Source: Chitinophagaceae bacterium (GTDB taxonomy: Bacteria > Bacteroidota > Bacteroidia > Chitinophagales > Chitinophagaceae). Taken from it: a stretch of 64,000 nt of DNA. Each line of letters starts with the position of its first letter. The first letter of the stretch is position 1. The DNA lies in assembly GCA_016720745.1 (NCBI GenBank), contig JADKKA010000018.1:806001-870000 (forward strand), given 5' to 3'. The notes under the pieces are model-generated. The model searched no databases. It was not told the DNA's origin and saw only the letters and a list, made by a program, of their open reading frames with translations. Both the position numbers and the translations under genes were made by a program. Positions 25,378 through 33,195 of the stretch are shown one piece after another.

Positions 25378-27972
25378 ATGAAACGAATGCTACTCAACGA
25401 GCGTTTACGGGCCACCATTCTTAGTCTTGTTTTATTTTTCTATGCCGGGGTTGCCACCACAACTTCTGCACAATGCCTGGCCGGCAGCAATACGGCTAAC
25501 CTGAACTGGGATAACCTGGATTACCTGGTTACAACCGGATCTTATGCGGGATTCGTAACAGCTGCCATGAGCCAGACCCAGTCTTTTGCTATTGGCGTAA
25601 ACAGGGTCGTCCTCAATTTCCCCGGGACCATCAGTACTTCCGGAGAAAATACGATACATACCGGTGAGGCAGGATCATTGGGTACCGGGGCAGATGTACA
25701 GTACAACGGAAACGGCAATATCACTTTCACTTTTGATAATGAAGTCAATAATTTTCAGTTCTCCCTTTATGATATTGATAATAGCCAGCGGGTCAATGTA
25801 ACTGCAGTGAATGCCCTGGGGGTAGCACAATTAATTACGATGACCAAACCGGCCGGAGGTAATGTAACCATCACTGGTTCGGGAAGTACCAATGCACAGG
25901 GACAGGCACCGGCTACAGCCGCAGCAAATACTTCTAATATTGCTACCGTGAATCTGGTGATTGCAGGTCCGGTTAAAACGGTAACCGTCGCCCTCAGCGG
26001 AACAGCCGGAGATTTCTGGCTCTCCGATTTTATCGCCTGTGTTACCGGCACATTCCCCAATAATTATTTTATCGCTTCCCAGCCTTTTATCGGACAGCCA
26101 ACCTATATCATCGGTACTTCCGATACCAATACCGTTTCTTTGATCAATACTGCAAACGGACAGGCCAAAATGATTTTTCAGGATGCAACTTCTCCAAGGT
26201 ATATCAATGGAATTTCATACGATCACCTGCAGCATAATCTTTATTACGTAATTGATTTTACTTCCAATCCGGCTATCAATAAAACGATTAAGAGGTACAA
26301 CTTTGATACGGAGACAATGAGTGTTCTGGTACCGAATGTAAATACACTGGGTATCCCAACATTTAACCGGGGAGTGGAATCAGCAGGATGTGCTTTTTAT
26401 GATAACGATCTTTACTTTGGTGTGGAAGGAAACCTGACCCCGGGTAATAATGGTGGCAGGGAAACCATTATCTGGAGAATAGAATTTGATGTACCGGGTG
26501 GAACCGCCATCAAAGCCTGTCAGGTGTATGCAACACCTTCGGATAACGGATCCGGTACTTCTTTGCACGACTGGAATGATTTTACGATTGCAGATGGTCT
26601 TCTCGTAGATTTTGCCGGATCACCCAATGCAGCTGCCCGACGCTTTACACATTTTGATCTGCAAACCCAGAATATTGTTCAGAATTACTATACCGGGGGT
26701 CTTACTCCCCGACAAGCTGGAATTACCTGGAACAATACCCGTTACTGGGTCTACGATTCCATTGCGGTATATAATATGGCAGGGAATATCGGACCCAGAA
26801 CTAGAATCACAGGCGCCAGTGTATTGGATTGGACAGGATTCTGCGGAGATGCCACCGGCTTCAGACCTAAAAGTGATTTTGGAGATGCACCCGCAACATA
26901 TGATCCTAACCCAATGAGCCCGGCGATGCATGAAAAAGATACTACCCTCTACATGGGGGTGAGCGGATTTGCCACATCCTGGGACCAGGAGTTCAATAAG
27001 TTTACTTCTGCCAATGCTACCGGTGATGGCCCCGATGATAATGATGGACTGAATTATACACCCATTTTTAATCCCGGTGCCGGCAATTACCTGGCTTATG
27101 CAAGAGTATATAATCATACAGGAGCCAATGCCAGATTAATCGCCTGGCTTGATTTCAACGGGAACGGAACTTTTGATGCGGGCGAAGCAACAACCCCCAT
27201 TACTGTTCCCTCATCTACTGCCACCCAGGGTTTCTTTTTGTTCTGGCCCAGTGCACCGACACCCCTGGTAAATGGATCCTTTACTTTTCTCCGGCTCCGG
27301 CTCACATCGGCCAGTAATGGTATGACCACAGCCAATTCCACCGGTTATTACAGCAATGGAGAAGTGGAAGATTATCGTGTTCTGGTTGACGATTATGTGC
27401 TGGAAGCACAGTTACTGGCATTCAATGCAACATTGAATGGAAACGGAAAAGTAAAACTCGACTGGCGCACTACCAATGAACAAAATCTGGCCGGGTTTAG
27501 TATTGAAAGAAGCAGTGATGGTATTAACTGGAGTGCCATTGGCTATACCAACGCCAAAGGAAATAACGGCCTGGGAGAAATACATGATTACCTTTTTGAA
27601 GATCAGTCACCCTTACCAGGAAGATCCATGTATCGCCTGAAAATCGTGAACCTGGCTTCCCCACAAGTACAATACTCCCCGGTACGTATCATTTATACCG
27701 GCAGGGATATAGTTCCGGTATTGGACATCACGCCCAATCCTGTCAGGGATAAACTGTCAGTATATGTTTACAGAATGAGTGATGCATCGGTTCAGGTAGA
27801 TATCACTGATGCGGCTGGCAGAAGTTTACTGAAAAGACAGGTACAACTTTCGGCGGGATCGAACCAACTGGAATTCAGTGAAGCCGCCAACTGGCCTCCC
27901 GGAAATTATTTTATCAGCATAACCAGTTTGGATGGAGAAAAAATGTCTGGCCGGTTTTTAAAGATCAAATAG
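25378..27972 (+). CDS. T9SS-exported surface protein with GEVEDY domain
   Basis: An 864-residue secreted protein with signal peptide (ending TTTSAQ near residue 31). A beta-sandwich around residues 35-220 contains FTFDNEVNNFQFSLYDIDNS. A propeller-like region at about 240-500 starts TYIIGTSDTNTVSLI. A GEVEDY domain follows at about 510-680, with LIAWLDFNGNGTFDAGEAT, TFLRLRLTSAS and the hallmark YYSNGEVEDYRVLV. A fibronectin-like domain (GKVKLDWRTTNEQNLAGFSI) and a T9SS sorting domain (LDITPNPVRDKLSVYVYRMS to SGRFLKIK) end it. Binding target unknown. Fourth and last cargo gene of the run. Confidence 0.88.
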   Translation: MKRMLLNERLRATILSLVLFFYAGVATTTSAQCLAGSNTANLNWDNLDYLVTTGSYAGFVTAAMSQTQSFAIGVNRVVLNFPGTISTSGENTIHTGEAGSLGTGADVQYNGNGNITFTFDNEVNNFQFSLYDIDNSQRVNVTAVNALGVAQLITMTKPAGGNVTITGSGSTNAQGQAPATAAANTSNIATVNLVIAGPVKTVTVALSGTAGDFWLSDFIACVTGTFPNNYFIASQPFIGQPTYIIGTSDTNTVSLINTANGQAKMIFQDATSPRYINGISYDHLQHNLYYVIDFTSNPAINKTIKRYNFDTETMSVLVPNVNTLGIPTFNRGVESAGCAFYDNDLYFGVEGNLTPGNNGGRETIIWRIEFDVPGGTAIKACQVYATPSDNGSGTSLHDWNDFTIADGLLVDFAGSPNAAARRFTHFDLQTQNIVQNYYTGGLTPRQAGITWNNTRYWVYDSIAVYNMAGNIGPRTRITGASVLDWTGFCGDATGFRPKSDFGDAPATYDPNPMSPAMHEKDTTLYMGVSGFATSWDQEFNKFTSANATGDGPDDNDGLNYTPIFNPGAGNYLAYARVYNHTGANARLIAWLDFNGNGTFDAGEATTPITVPSSTATQGFFLFWPSAPTPLVNGSFTFLRLRLTSASNGMTTANSTGYYSNGEVEDYRVLVDDYVLEAQLLAFNATLNGNGKVKLDWRTTNEQNLAGFSIERSSDGINWSAIGYTNAKGNNGLGEIHDYLFEDQSPLPGRSMYRLKIVNLASPQVQYSPVRIIYTGRDIVPVLDITPNPVRDKLSVYVYRMSDASVQVDITDAAGRSLLKRQVQLSAGSNQLEFSEAANWPPGNYFISITSLDGEKMSGRFLKIK

Positions 27973-28062
27973 CGGATGATAGTACCATGTTTCATCTTTT
28001 GTAAATTATTTGATCTCTTTTTTCTGGGTTTTATGCGGAATAGCCCGGGATAAAAGGTAAGC

Positions 28063-28081
28063 CCGTTATAAAATATAACGG
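28063..28081. other. Perfect palindromic hairpin upstream of rsmA
   Basis: CCGTTATA (28063-28070) and TATAACGG (28074-28081) form an 8-bp stem with loop AAA. No T-run follows. It lies between the last T9SS gene and rsmA. Just downstream, 28105-28117 repeats 13 bases of the larger inverted repeat at 50.1 kb. Confidence 0.4.
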
Positions 28082-28235
28082 AGGGGGAAATATTTTTTAT
28101 GTTGCAAAGACACAAAGCCTTTGTATTGAAGAAATATGCAAATGAAAATTGTTGCTTTTACACGGCGTAACAGGTTTTCTTTAATCCGGTATTCGAGATA
28201 TCCTTTTTTTATTTCCCCTCTCCCCGTCTTCCTTC

Positions 28236-28243
28236 TACATTTG
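28236..28243 (+). promoter_or_regulatory. -7 box directly before rsmA (predicted leaderless)
   Basis: TACATTTG matches TAnnTTTG and ends four bases before the GTG start at 28248. No good -33 TTTG was seen at 19-21 bases. Confidence 0.45.
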
Positions 28244-28247
28244 CAGT

Positions 28248-29000
28248 GTGTACACACTAAAGAAATCCCTCGGCCAGCATTTTTTACAGGATGATAATAT
28301 CTGCCGCAAGATCGTGGCTGCGGTTCAGGAATACCCTTTCCGGCAATTGCTGGAAGTGGGCCCGGGGGGCGGTGCCATTACCCGTTACCTGGTTAATTTG
28401 GAAGAGATAGATTTCAAGGCCGTGGAACTGGATGATGAAAAAGTGACCTGGCTCCTGCAGGAATATCCACAGCTGGCCGGCAAAATAATTGCCGGGAGTA
28501 TTTTAGAGATTCCAAAACCATTTGAAGGACCTTTTACAGTAGTTGGAAATTTTCCTTATAATATTTCTACCCAGATACTTTTCAGGATACTGGAGTGGAA
28601 GGATACAGTAGAAGCCGTTGTCGGCATGTTCCAAAAAGAAGTAGCACAGCGGATCGCTGCCCCCGAAGGCAGTAAAGTGTATGGAGTAACCAGTGTGCTG
28701 GTACAGGCTTTCTTTGATGTGACATATCTCTTTGATGTTCATGAACGCTGTTTCAATCCGCCTCCCAAAGTAAAAAGCGGGGTGATACGGCTGTTACCTA
28801 AAAAAACACCGGTAGCAATAGCAGGAGAAAAGCAATTCTTCCTGCTCGTGAAGACAGCTTTTAACCAACGCAGAAAAACATTGCGCAATGCCGTCAGGGC
28901 TTTGTTCACCGCAGCGGATCTGGAAGACAGCCTCTTTGATAAAAGAGCTGAGCAATTAACCGTGCAGCAGTTTGCCGCACTTAGTTTCAAAATGAAATGA
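28248..29000 (+). CDS. rsmA: 16S rRNA (adenine(1518)-N6/adenine(1519)-N6)-dimethyltransferase
   Basis: RsmA (KsgA) dimethylates two adjacent adenines near the 3' end of 16S rRNA during small-subunit assembly. The protein begins MYTLKKSLGQHFLQDDNIC, the conserved family N-terminus, so the GTG at 28248 must be the start; no in-frame ATG exists nearby. SAM-binding motif LLEVGPGGGAIT is near residue 37, VELDD near 63, and the catalytic NFPYNIS (N-x-P-Y/F) near 100. FNPPPKVKSGVIRL is near 170, followed by the basic KTAFNQRRKTLRNA region. Length 250 is normal. It overlaps the next gene by four bases (ATGA). Confidence 0.95.
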   Translation: MYTLKKSLGQHFLQDDNICRKIVAAVQEYPFRQLLEVGPGGGAITRYLVNLEEIDFKAVELDDEKVTWLLQEYPQLAGKIIAGSILEIPKPFEGPFTVVGNFPYNISTQILFRILEWKDTVEAVVGMFQKEVAQRIAAPEGSKVYGVTSVLVQAFFDVTYLFDVHERCFNPPPKVKSGVIRLLPKKTPVAIAGEKQFFLLVKTAFNQRRKTLRNAVRALFTAADLEDSLFDKRAEQLTVQQFAALSFKMK

Positions 29001-29926
29001 AAAAAATTATAATTACTGGTAAAGCGCATCCCTTTCTGCAGGACAGTCTGCAGAAAAACGGGTATGAAGTGTTGTACCAGCCGGACATTACTTATGAAGA
29101 ACTGAGTCAATGTATTCATGAGGCAGAAGGATTGGTGGTAACTACCCGTATTCCCATTAGTAAAGAACTGATTGATAAAGCGGTTTCCCTGAAATGGATC
29201 GGCAGATTGGGCAGTGGAATGGAATTGATCGATGTGACCTATGCTACAGCAAAAGGCATTCGGTGTGAAAGTAGTCCGGAAGGAAACCGGAACGCAGTGG
29301 CCGAACACCTGATGGGAATGTTGCTGGGACTGATGAATAAAATTCATTCTTCCAATGAAGAAATTAAACAGGGATTATGGAGAAGAGATGAAAACAGGGG
29401 AACGGAGTTACACGGAAAAACAGTAGGTATCATCGGGTTTGGTAATACCGGAAGCCGATTTGCCAGTCTGCTCCAGCCCTTTGAAGTAACAGTGCTGGCT
29501 TATGACAAATTCAAATACGGATTTGGTAAAGGATATATCAAAGAGGCCAGTATCGAACAGATTTGCCGGTATGCAGATGTGGTCAGTTTCCATGTGCCGC
29601 TGACGGATGAAACACTCCATATGGCCAGCCGCTCTTTTTTTGATGCCCTGGAAAGAAAGCCCTGGTTCCTTAATACGAGCCGGGGAAAAGTGGTGCGGAT
29701 CGGTCACCTGGTCAATGCCTTACTGGAAAAAAAGATTGCCGGGGCCGGACTGGATGTACTGGAAAATGAAAACCTCGATAGTTATACGCCGATCGAAAAG
29801 CAACAGCTCAACTGGCTGCTGGAACAACCCAATGTAATCATCACTCCGCATATCGCCGGATACAGTCATGAAGCTTCATATAAAATGGCGGAAGTACTCC
29901 TGGACAAACTCTCCCTGCTTCACTAA
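28997..29926 (+). CDS. D-isomer 2-hydroxyacid dehydrogenase (phosphoglycerate dehydrogenase-like)
   Basis: A 309-residue NAD-dependent dehydrogenase. The Rossmann motif VGIIGFGNTGSRFA is near residue 140. The catalytic set is visible: Arg in NTSRGKVVRIG, Glu in GAGLDVLENE, and His in VIITPHIAGYS. The substrate-side WIGRLGSGMELIDV is near 65. It lacks the C-terminal ACT domain of classical SerA, so it may be a short phosphoglycerate dehydrogenase or another D-hydroxyacid dehydrogenase. It is translationally coupled to rsmA through an ATGA overlap. Which substrate it uses cannot be decided here. Confidence 0.88.
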   Translation: MKKIIITGKAHPFLQDSLQKNGYEVLYQPDITYEELSQCIHEAEGLVVTTRIPISKELIDKAVSLKWIGRLGSGMELIDVTYATAKGIRCESSPEGNRNAVAEHLMGMLLGLMNKIHSSNEEIKQGLWRRDENRGTELHGKTVGIIGFGNTGSRFASLLQPFEVTVLAYDKFKYGFGKGYIKEASIEQICRYADVVSFHVPLTDETLHMASRSFFDALERKPWFLNTSRGKVVRIGHLVNALLEKKIAGAGLDVLENENLDSYTPIEKQQLNWLLEQPNVIITPHIAGYSHEASYKMAEVLLDKLSLLH

Positions 29927-29996
29927 GTCTTTGTTAAAATATTTGCGTTGCTTTTGGAAGTAATATTTATTTCGGAAATTTTGAGAAAGAAATTTT

Positions 29997-30446
29997 ATGA
30001 ATAAACATTTACTCCTGTTATTGCTATTATCAGCAACCACCCTGCTGTCCTGTTCAAAAAATATGGAAGACCGGTTAATTGGAAGCTGGGAGCTTCGGCA
30101 GGCCTGGCGACAGGAATTGTTTGGCCGGGATTATTTTCAAACGGGTTATGAAAACGGTGTGTTTACTTTTTCAGAAAACGGGGATGCAACCTATATCGGA
30201 AACGGAGATACATTAACCGGATTCTGGAGAGCCGATCACTATACCCGAACCAATTATAATAATGGCAATGGGGAGTATGAAACGAGGGGTGGTAAATACC
30301 TTCGGATCAACCTGTCAAATGTGCTGCGAAATATCCGGCTGGAATGGGATTTTGATGATTTCAGGTTCAGGGATAACTGGCAGGAAATCAGGGCTGAGCA
30401 ATATTCACTGAGCAATGACCGTATTTATGAGTTTCAAAGGCACTAG
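29997..30446 (+). CDS. Lipocalin-like lipoprotein
   Basis: A 149-residue protein with an N-terminal lipoprotein signal MNKHLLLLLLLSATTLLSC (lipobox LLSC). The mature part starts KNMEDRLIGSWELRQAW, the common opening of lipocalin-like small lipoproteins in Bacteroidota. Beta-strand-rich sequence follows (GVFTFSENGDATYIGNGDTL, TGFWRADHY, RGGKYLRINLS, IRLEWDFDDFRF). It is probably anchored on a membrane face. It has its own 70-base upstream gap and is followed by the greA promoter. Ligand unknown. Confidence 0.82.
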   Translation: MNKHLLLLLLLSATTLLSCSKNMEDRLIGSWELRQAWRQELFGRDYFQTGYENGVFTFSENGDATYIGNGDTLTGFWRADHYTRTNYNNGNGEYETRGGKYLRINLSNVLRNIRLEWDFDDFRFRDNWQEIRAEQYSLSNDRIYEFQRH

Positions 30447-30476
30447 TATCCTTTCATTTTGCAGAGCCATAAGGCC

Positions 30477-30508
30477 TTTGTACGATTAAAAAATTAGTTC
30501 TATCTTTG
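30477..30508 (+). promoter_or_regulatory. Consensus Bacteroidota promoter for greA
   Basis: TTTG (30477-30480), a 20-base spacer and TATCTTTG (30501-30508) match the full consensus. Transcription should begin near 30513, giving a leader of about 64 bases before the greA ATG. Confidence 0.75.
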
Positions 30509-30521
30509 TTATTCAATACTG

Positions 30522-30560
30522 CAACGCTTCAGCAATCGTCTGAGGCGTTGTTATTTTTTT
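30522..30560 (+). terminator. Terminator-like hairpin inside the greA leader
   Basis: CAACGCTTCAG (30522-30532) pairs with CTGAGGCGTTG (30540-30550) over 11 bp with one T-G wobble and a seven-base loop. TTATTTTTTT follows at 30551-30560. It lies between the greA promoter and the greA start, so it would stop most transcripts before the gene unless read through. Confidence 0.7.
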
Positions 30561-30576
30561 CTTTAAATGAACAGCT

Positions 30577-31050
30577 ATGAGCGACTTACAATATGTGACC
30601 AAGGATACGCTGGAACATATGCGTGCAGAATTGCAAAGGATGAAAGCAGTGGACCGCCCGGCGGCCAGCCGTGCTATTGCCGAAGCAAGGGAGAAGGGTG
30701 ACCTGAAGGAAAATGCAGAATATGATGCTGCCAAAGAAGCCCAGGGTTTGCTTGAAGCCAAGATCGCATCCATGGAAGGAACAATGGCCAATATAAGGGT
30801 CATTGATGAATCAAGTATTGATACCAGTAAAGTATCCATCCTCACCAAAGTGAAATTGACCAACCTGGGCACTAAAAAACAAGTGGTATACCAGGTTGTC
30901 AGTGAAAAAGAAGCCGACCTCAAAGCAGGTAAAATATCCATCACTTCTCCCATTGGCAAAGGCATCCTGGGAAAAGTAGTGGGTGATACCGCAGAAGTAC
31001 AGGCCCCGGCCGGTATTCTCAAATTCCGCATAGAAGAAATCACAGCATAG
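30577..31050 (+). CDS. greA: Transcription elongation factor GreA
   Basis: GreA enters the RNA polymerase secondary channel and stimulates cleavage of backtracked RNA. The 157-residue product has the N-terminal coiled coil at about residues 1-75, with the tip acidic pair in KGDLKENAEYDAAKEAQ and flanking ELQRMKAVDRPAASRAI. The C-terminal FKBP-like domain at about 80-157 contains VSEKEADLKAGKISITSPIG and KGILGKVVGDTAEVQAPAG. Length is normal. Expression appears to be set by a consensus promoter and the hairpin in its leader; a strong terminator follows. Confidence 0.96.
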   Translation: MSDLQYVTKDTLEHMRAELQRMKAVDRPAASRAIAEAREKGDLKENAEYDAAKEAQGLLEAKIASMEGTMANIRVIDESSIDTSKVSILTKVKLTNLGTKKQVVYQVVSEKEADLKAGKISITSPIGKGILGKVVGDTAEVQAPAGILKFRIEEITA

Positions 31051-31070
31051 AACCCTGAGCATGAAAGAGG

Positions 31071-31094
31071 AGTCCCGCTAGCGGGACTTTTTTT
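31071..31094 (+). terminator. Rho-independent terminator after greA
   Basis: AGTCCCGC (31071-31078) and GCGGGACT (31081-31088) form a perfect stem, with T-run 31088-31094. Confidence 0.92.
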
Positions 31095-31182
31095 ATGTAT
31101 CCAACTTTGGATATACCTTTACAACCTGTTCCAGCGAATACGATATTACCTGCTGGGTTTATCATCTAAATACTTTGGTAGT

Positions 31183-31572
31183 ATGACCATCTTTTCCAGA
31201 ATCATTGCCGGAGAAATCCCCTCGTATAAAATAGCGGAAAACGAAAAATTTTATGCTTTTCTCGACATCTTTCCACTCCGCGAAGGACATGTACTCGTTG
31301 TGCCCAAAAACGAAACGGATAATCTCTTTGATCTGCCTGCTGAATACCTGAGCGAGATCTTGCTGTTTGCACAACCCATCGCCAAAGCAATTGAAAAATC
31401 TTTTGATTGTAACCGTTGCGGGATCAGTGTAATCGGACTGGAAGTGCCACACGCCCATCTCCACCTGGTACCCATCCGGTCGGCCAATGATCTCAATTTC
31501 ATACAGGAAAAACCGAAGGCATCTGATGAGGCTTTAAAAAAAGTGCAGGAGAAAATCCTGGCAGCCCTTTGA
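31183..31572 (+). CDS. HIT family nucleotide hydrolase/transferase
   Basis: A 129-residue histidine triad protein. The catalytic triad is in VPHAHLHLVPI near residue 90. The start TIFSRIIAGEIPSYKIAE and the middle FPLREGHVLVVPKNETDNLF are characteristic. Such enzymes cleave nucleoside phosphoramidates or dinucleoside polyphosphates in the cytoplasm; the natural substrate here is unknown. The gene ends at 31572 and the convergent ruvC ends at 31573, so the two stop codons abut with no terminator between them. Confidence 0.92.
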   Translation: MTIFSRIIAGEIPSYKIAENEKFYAFLDIFPLREGHVLVVPKNETDNLFDLPAEYLSEILLFAQPIAKAIEKSFDCNRCGISVIGLEVPHAHLHLVPIRSANDLNFIQEKPKASDEALKKVQEKILAAL

Positions 31573-32146
31573 TTATTTTTTTGTAATTCTTCCCGGATTT
31601 TGACGGATAAATTCTTCCCAGCCCTTTAAACCCTTTGCCTGCTGCTTTAATACCGGATGCTGCTGGTAATGATGACAAAGCGCCACAGCAACTGCATCAG
31701 TAGCATCCAGCTGTTTGGGATTGCCTTTAAAGGACAAGATGGTTTGCAGCATTTTCATCACCTGTTCTTTATCGGCATTGCCATTACCTGTAACAGATTG
31801 TTTTACTTTTTTTGGTGAGTACTCTGTTACTTCCAGACCATGCCTCATCGCAGCAGCAATCGCCACACCCTGGGCCCTGCCCAGTTTGAGCATACTCTGT
31901 ACATTCTTTCCAAAGAATGGCGCTTCAATGGCAAAATCAGTGGGCTGGTATTTCGTAATCAGGCCACTGACTGTGTTGAAGATGAGTTGCAGCCGCTTAT
32001 AAGGATCTTTTACTTTGCCGGGTTTCAATACACCCAGTTCCAGCAAACTGACCTTGTTACCGGTAATACCAATCAGTCCGTACCCCATCACCAGGGTGCC
32101 GGGATCAATCCCCAGTATTATTTTATCAGGCTTTATCAGGGAGCAT
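31573..32146 (-). CDS. ruvC: Crossover junction endodeoxyribonuclease RuvC, start region disrupted by a 10-bp duplication
   Basis: RuvC resolves Holliday junctions with RuvAB. Acidic active-site stretches are visible: ILGIDPGT at the N-terminus, FAIEAPFFGKNVQS in the middle, and KQLDATDAVAVALCHHY near the C-terminus. The frame carrying IDPGT has no ATG or usual start upstream; the first GTG (at 32091) would lose the catalytic Asp. The ATG at 32144-32146 begins MLPDK and then leaves frame because a 9/10 direct repeat (32122-32141) adds ten bases. Removing one copy gives MLPDKIILGIDPGTLVMGYG, a normal start. It is divergent from the next gene with only 17 bases between starts. Confidence 0.88.
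32122..32141. repeat. 10-bp tandem duplication in the ruvC start region
   Basis: TTTATCAGGC (32122-32131) is followed directly by TTTATCAGGG (32132-32141). It shifts the ruvC frame by one base between its ATG and the first active-site Asp. Confidence 0.8.
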
Positions 32147-32147
32147 G

Positions 32148-32163
32148 TATTTTTACAAGATTA
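32148..32163. promoter_or_regulatory. Overlapping divergent -7-like boxes for ruvC and the adjacent membrane protein
   Basis: Plus strand TATTTTTA (32148-32155) lies eight bases before the membrane protein ATG at 32164. Minus strand TAATCTTG (32156-32163) lies nine bases before the ruvC ATG. Each deviates from TAnnTTTG by one base. Confidence 0.35.
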
Positions 32164-33195
32164 ATGCAGCCAGACCGAACCAGCAAATCCGGTAAATACC
32201 GGTTCTTTATCAATTATATTCTGGGCCCGCTTTTATTTGTGTGGTTATCCTGGTCTATTTACCGCCAAATCAGTCAGCAACCCGGTTTGTCAGCCGCCTG
32301 GCAAAGAATCAAAGCCTCTGTTGACAGTCCGCTGATCTGGAATGGGGTTGCCATTGTTTTACTCATGTGGGTAAACTGGAGTCTGGAAGCTTTGAAATGG
32401 AAGCTATCGGTAAAACCGGTTCAGGAAGTAAGTTTCAGCAAGGCCCTGCAGGCGATCTTATCTGGTGTTTCTTTTTCTGTGAGTACCCCCAATCGCATTG
32501 GTGAATACCTTGGGCGGGTATTGTATATGAATGAGGGCAACCGGTTGAAAACAATCTCCATCACTATTGTTGGTAGTATCAGTCAGCTGATCATTACCCT
32601 GCTGGCCGGATTGATCGGGTTAGTGTTGCTGCGACAGGAAATCCTGGACCGGCAACTGATGAGTGCCATCTGGATGAATGTGGTGGTATACGGAGTACTG
32701 ACTGTGCTCACCGGCCTGCTCCTTTTTTATTTTCGTTTATCCTGGCTGATCCGTTGGCTGGACCGGATTCCGGCGATGAAACGTTTTGCTTATCTCGTAG
32801 AGGCATTAGAAGATTTTCATCCGGCGATGTTGCTTCGTTTGCTCCTGCTCTCCCTGTTACGTTTTGGAGTTTTCATCCTGCAGTACTGGTTATGCTTTCA
32901 GTTATTTGATGTACAGCTGAGCGGATCACAAACGCTCTGGACCATCAGTGTGGCCTTCCTGGTGATGGCCGTGATACCTACGATTGCCATTGCTGAACTG
33001 GCACAAAGAGGGAAAGTGGTCATTGCCATTACCGGTATTTACAGTGCCAATGAATTAGGAATGACATTTGCCACCGCCGGTATCTGGTTCATTAATCTCA
33101 TTGTTCCGGCGATTATCGGCAGTCTGCTGATTTTAAGGATGCGGAAAATTATCAGGGATCAGGAACCTGATCAGACTTCTTCCAGCTTGAAATAA
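32164..33195 (+). CDS. Lysylphosphatidylglycerol synthase TM-like (UPF0104) membrane protein
   Basis: A 343-residue membrane protein started at ATG 32164 (MQPDRTSKSGKYRFFINYIL); longer upstream frames run antisense through ruvC and are unlikely. It has about eight hydrophobic segments, including LLFVWLSWSIYRQI, GVAIVLLMWVNWSLEALKW, the family-typical ILSGVSFSVSTPNRIGEYLG loop, LIITLLAGLIGLVLL, LTVLTGLLLFYF and LIVPAIIGSLLIL. Related proteins flip or modify lipids, but this one lacks the synthase domain, so the function is open. Its last 25 bases overlap the convergent MBL hydrolase gene. Confidence 0.8.
   Translation: MQPDRTSKSGKYRFFINYILGPLLFVWLSWSIYRQISQQPGLSAAWQRIKASVDSPLIWNGVAIVLLMWVNWSLEALKWKLSVKPVQEVSFSKALQAILSGVSFSVSTPNRIGEYLGRVLYMNEGNRLKTISITIVGSISQLIITLLAGLIGLVLLRQEILDRQLMSAIWMNVVVYGVLTVLTGLLLFYFRLSWLIRWLDRIPAMKRFAYLVEALEDFHPAMLLRLLLLSLLRFGVFILQYWLCFQLFDVQLSGSQTLWTISVAFLVMAVIPTIAIAELAQRGKVVIAITGIYSANELGMTFATAGIWFINLIVPAIIGSLLILRMRKIIRDQEPDQTSSSLK

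Noticed and set aside
31840..32163. A longer N-terminal extension of the lysylphosphatidylglycerol synthase-like membrane protein.
   Set aside because: The extension would run antisense through ruvC, and the ATG at 32164 gives a normal membrane protein start.
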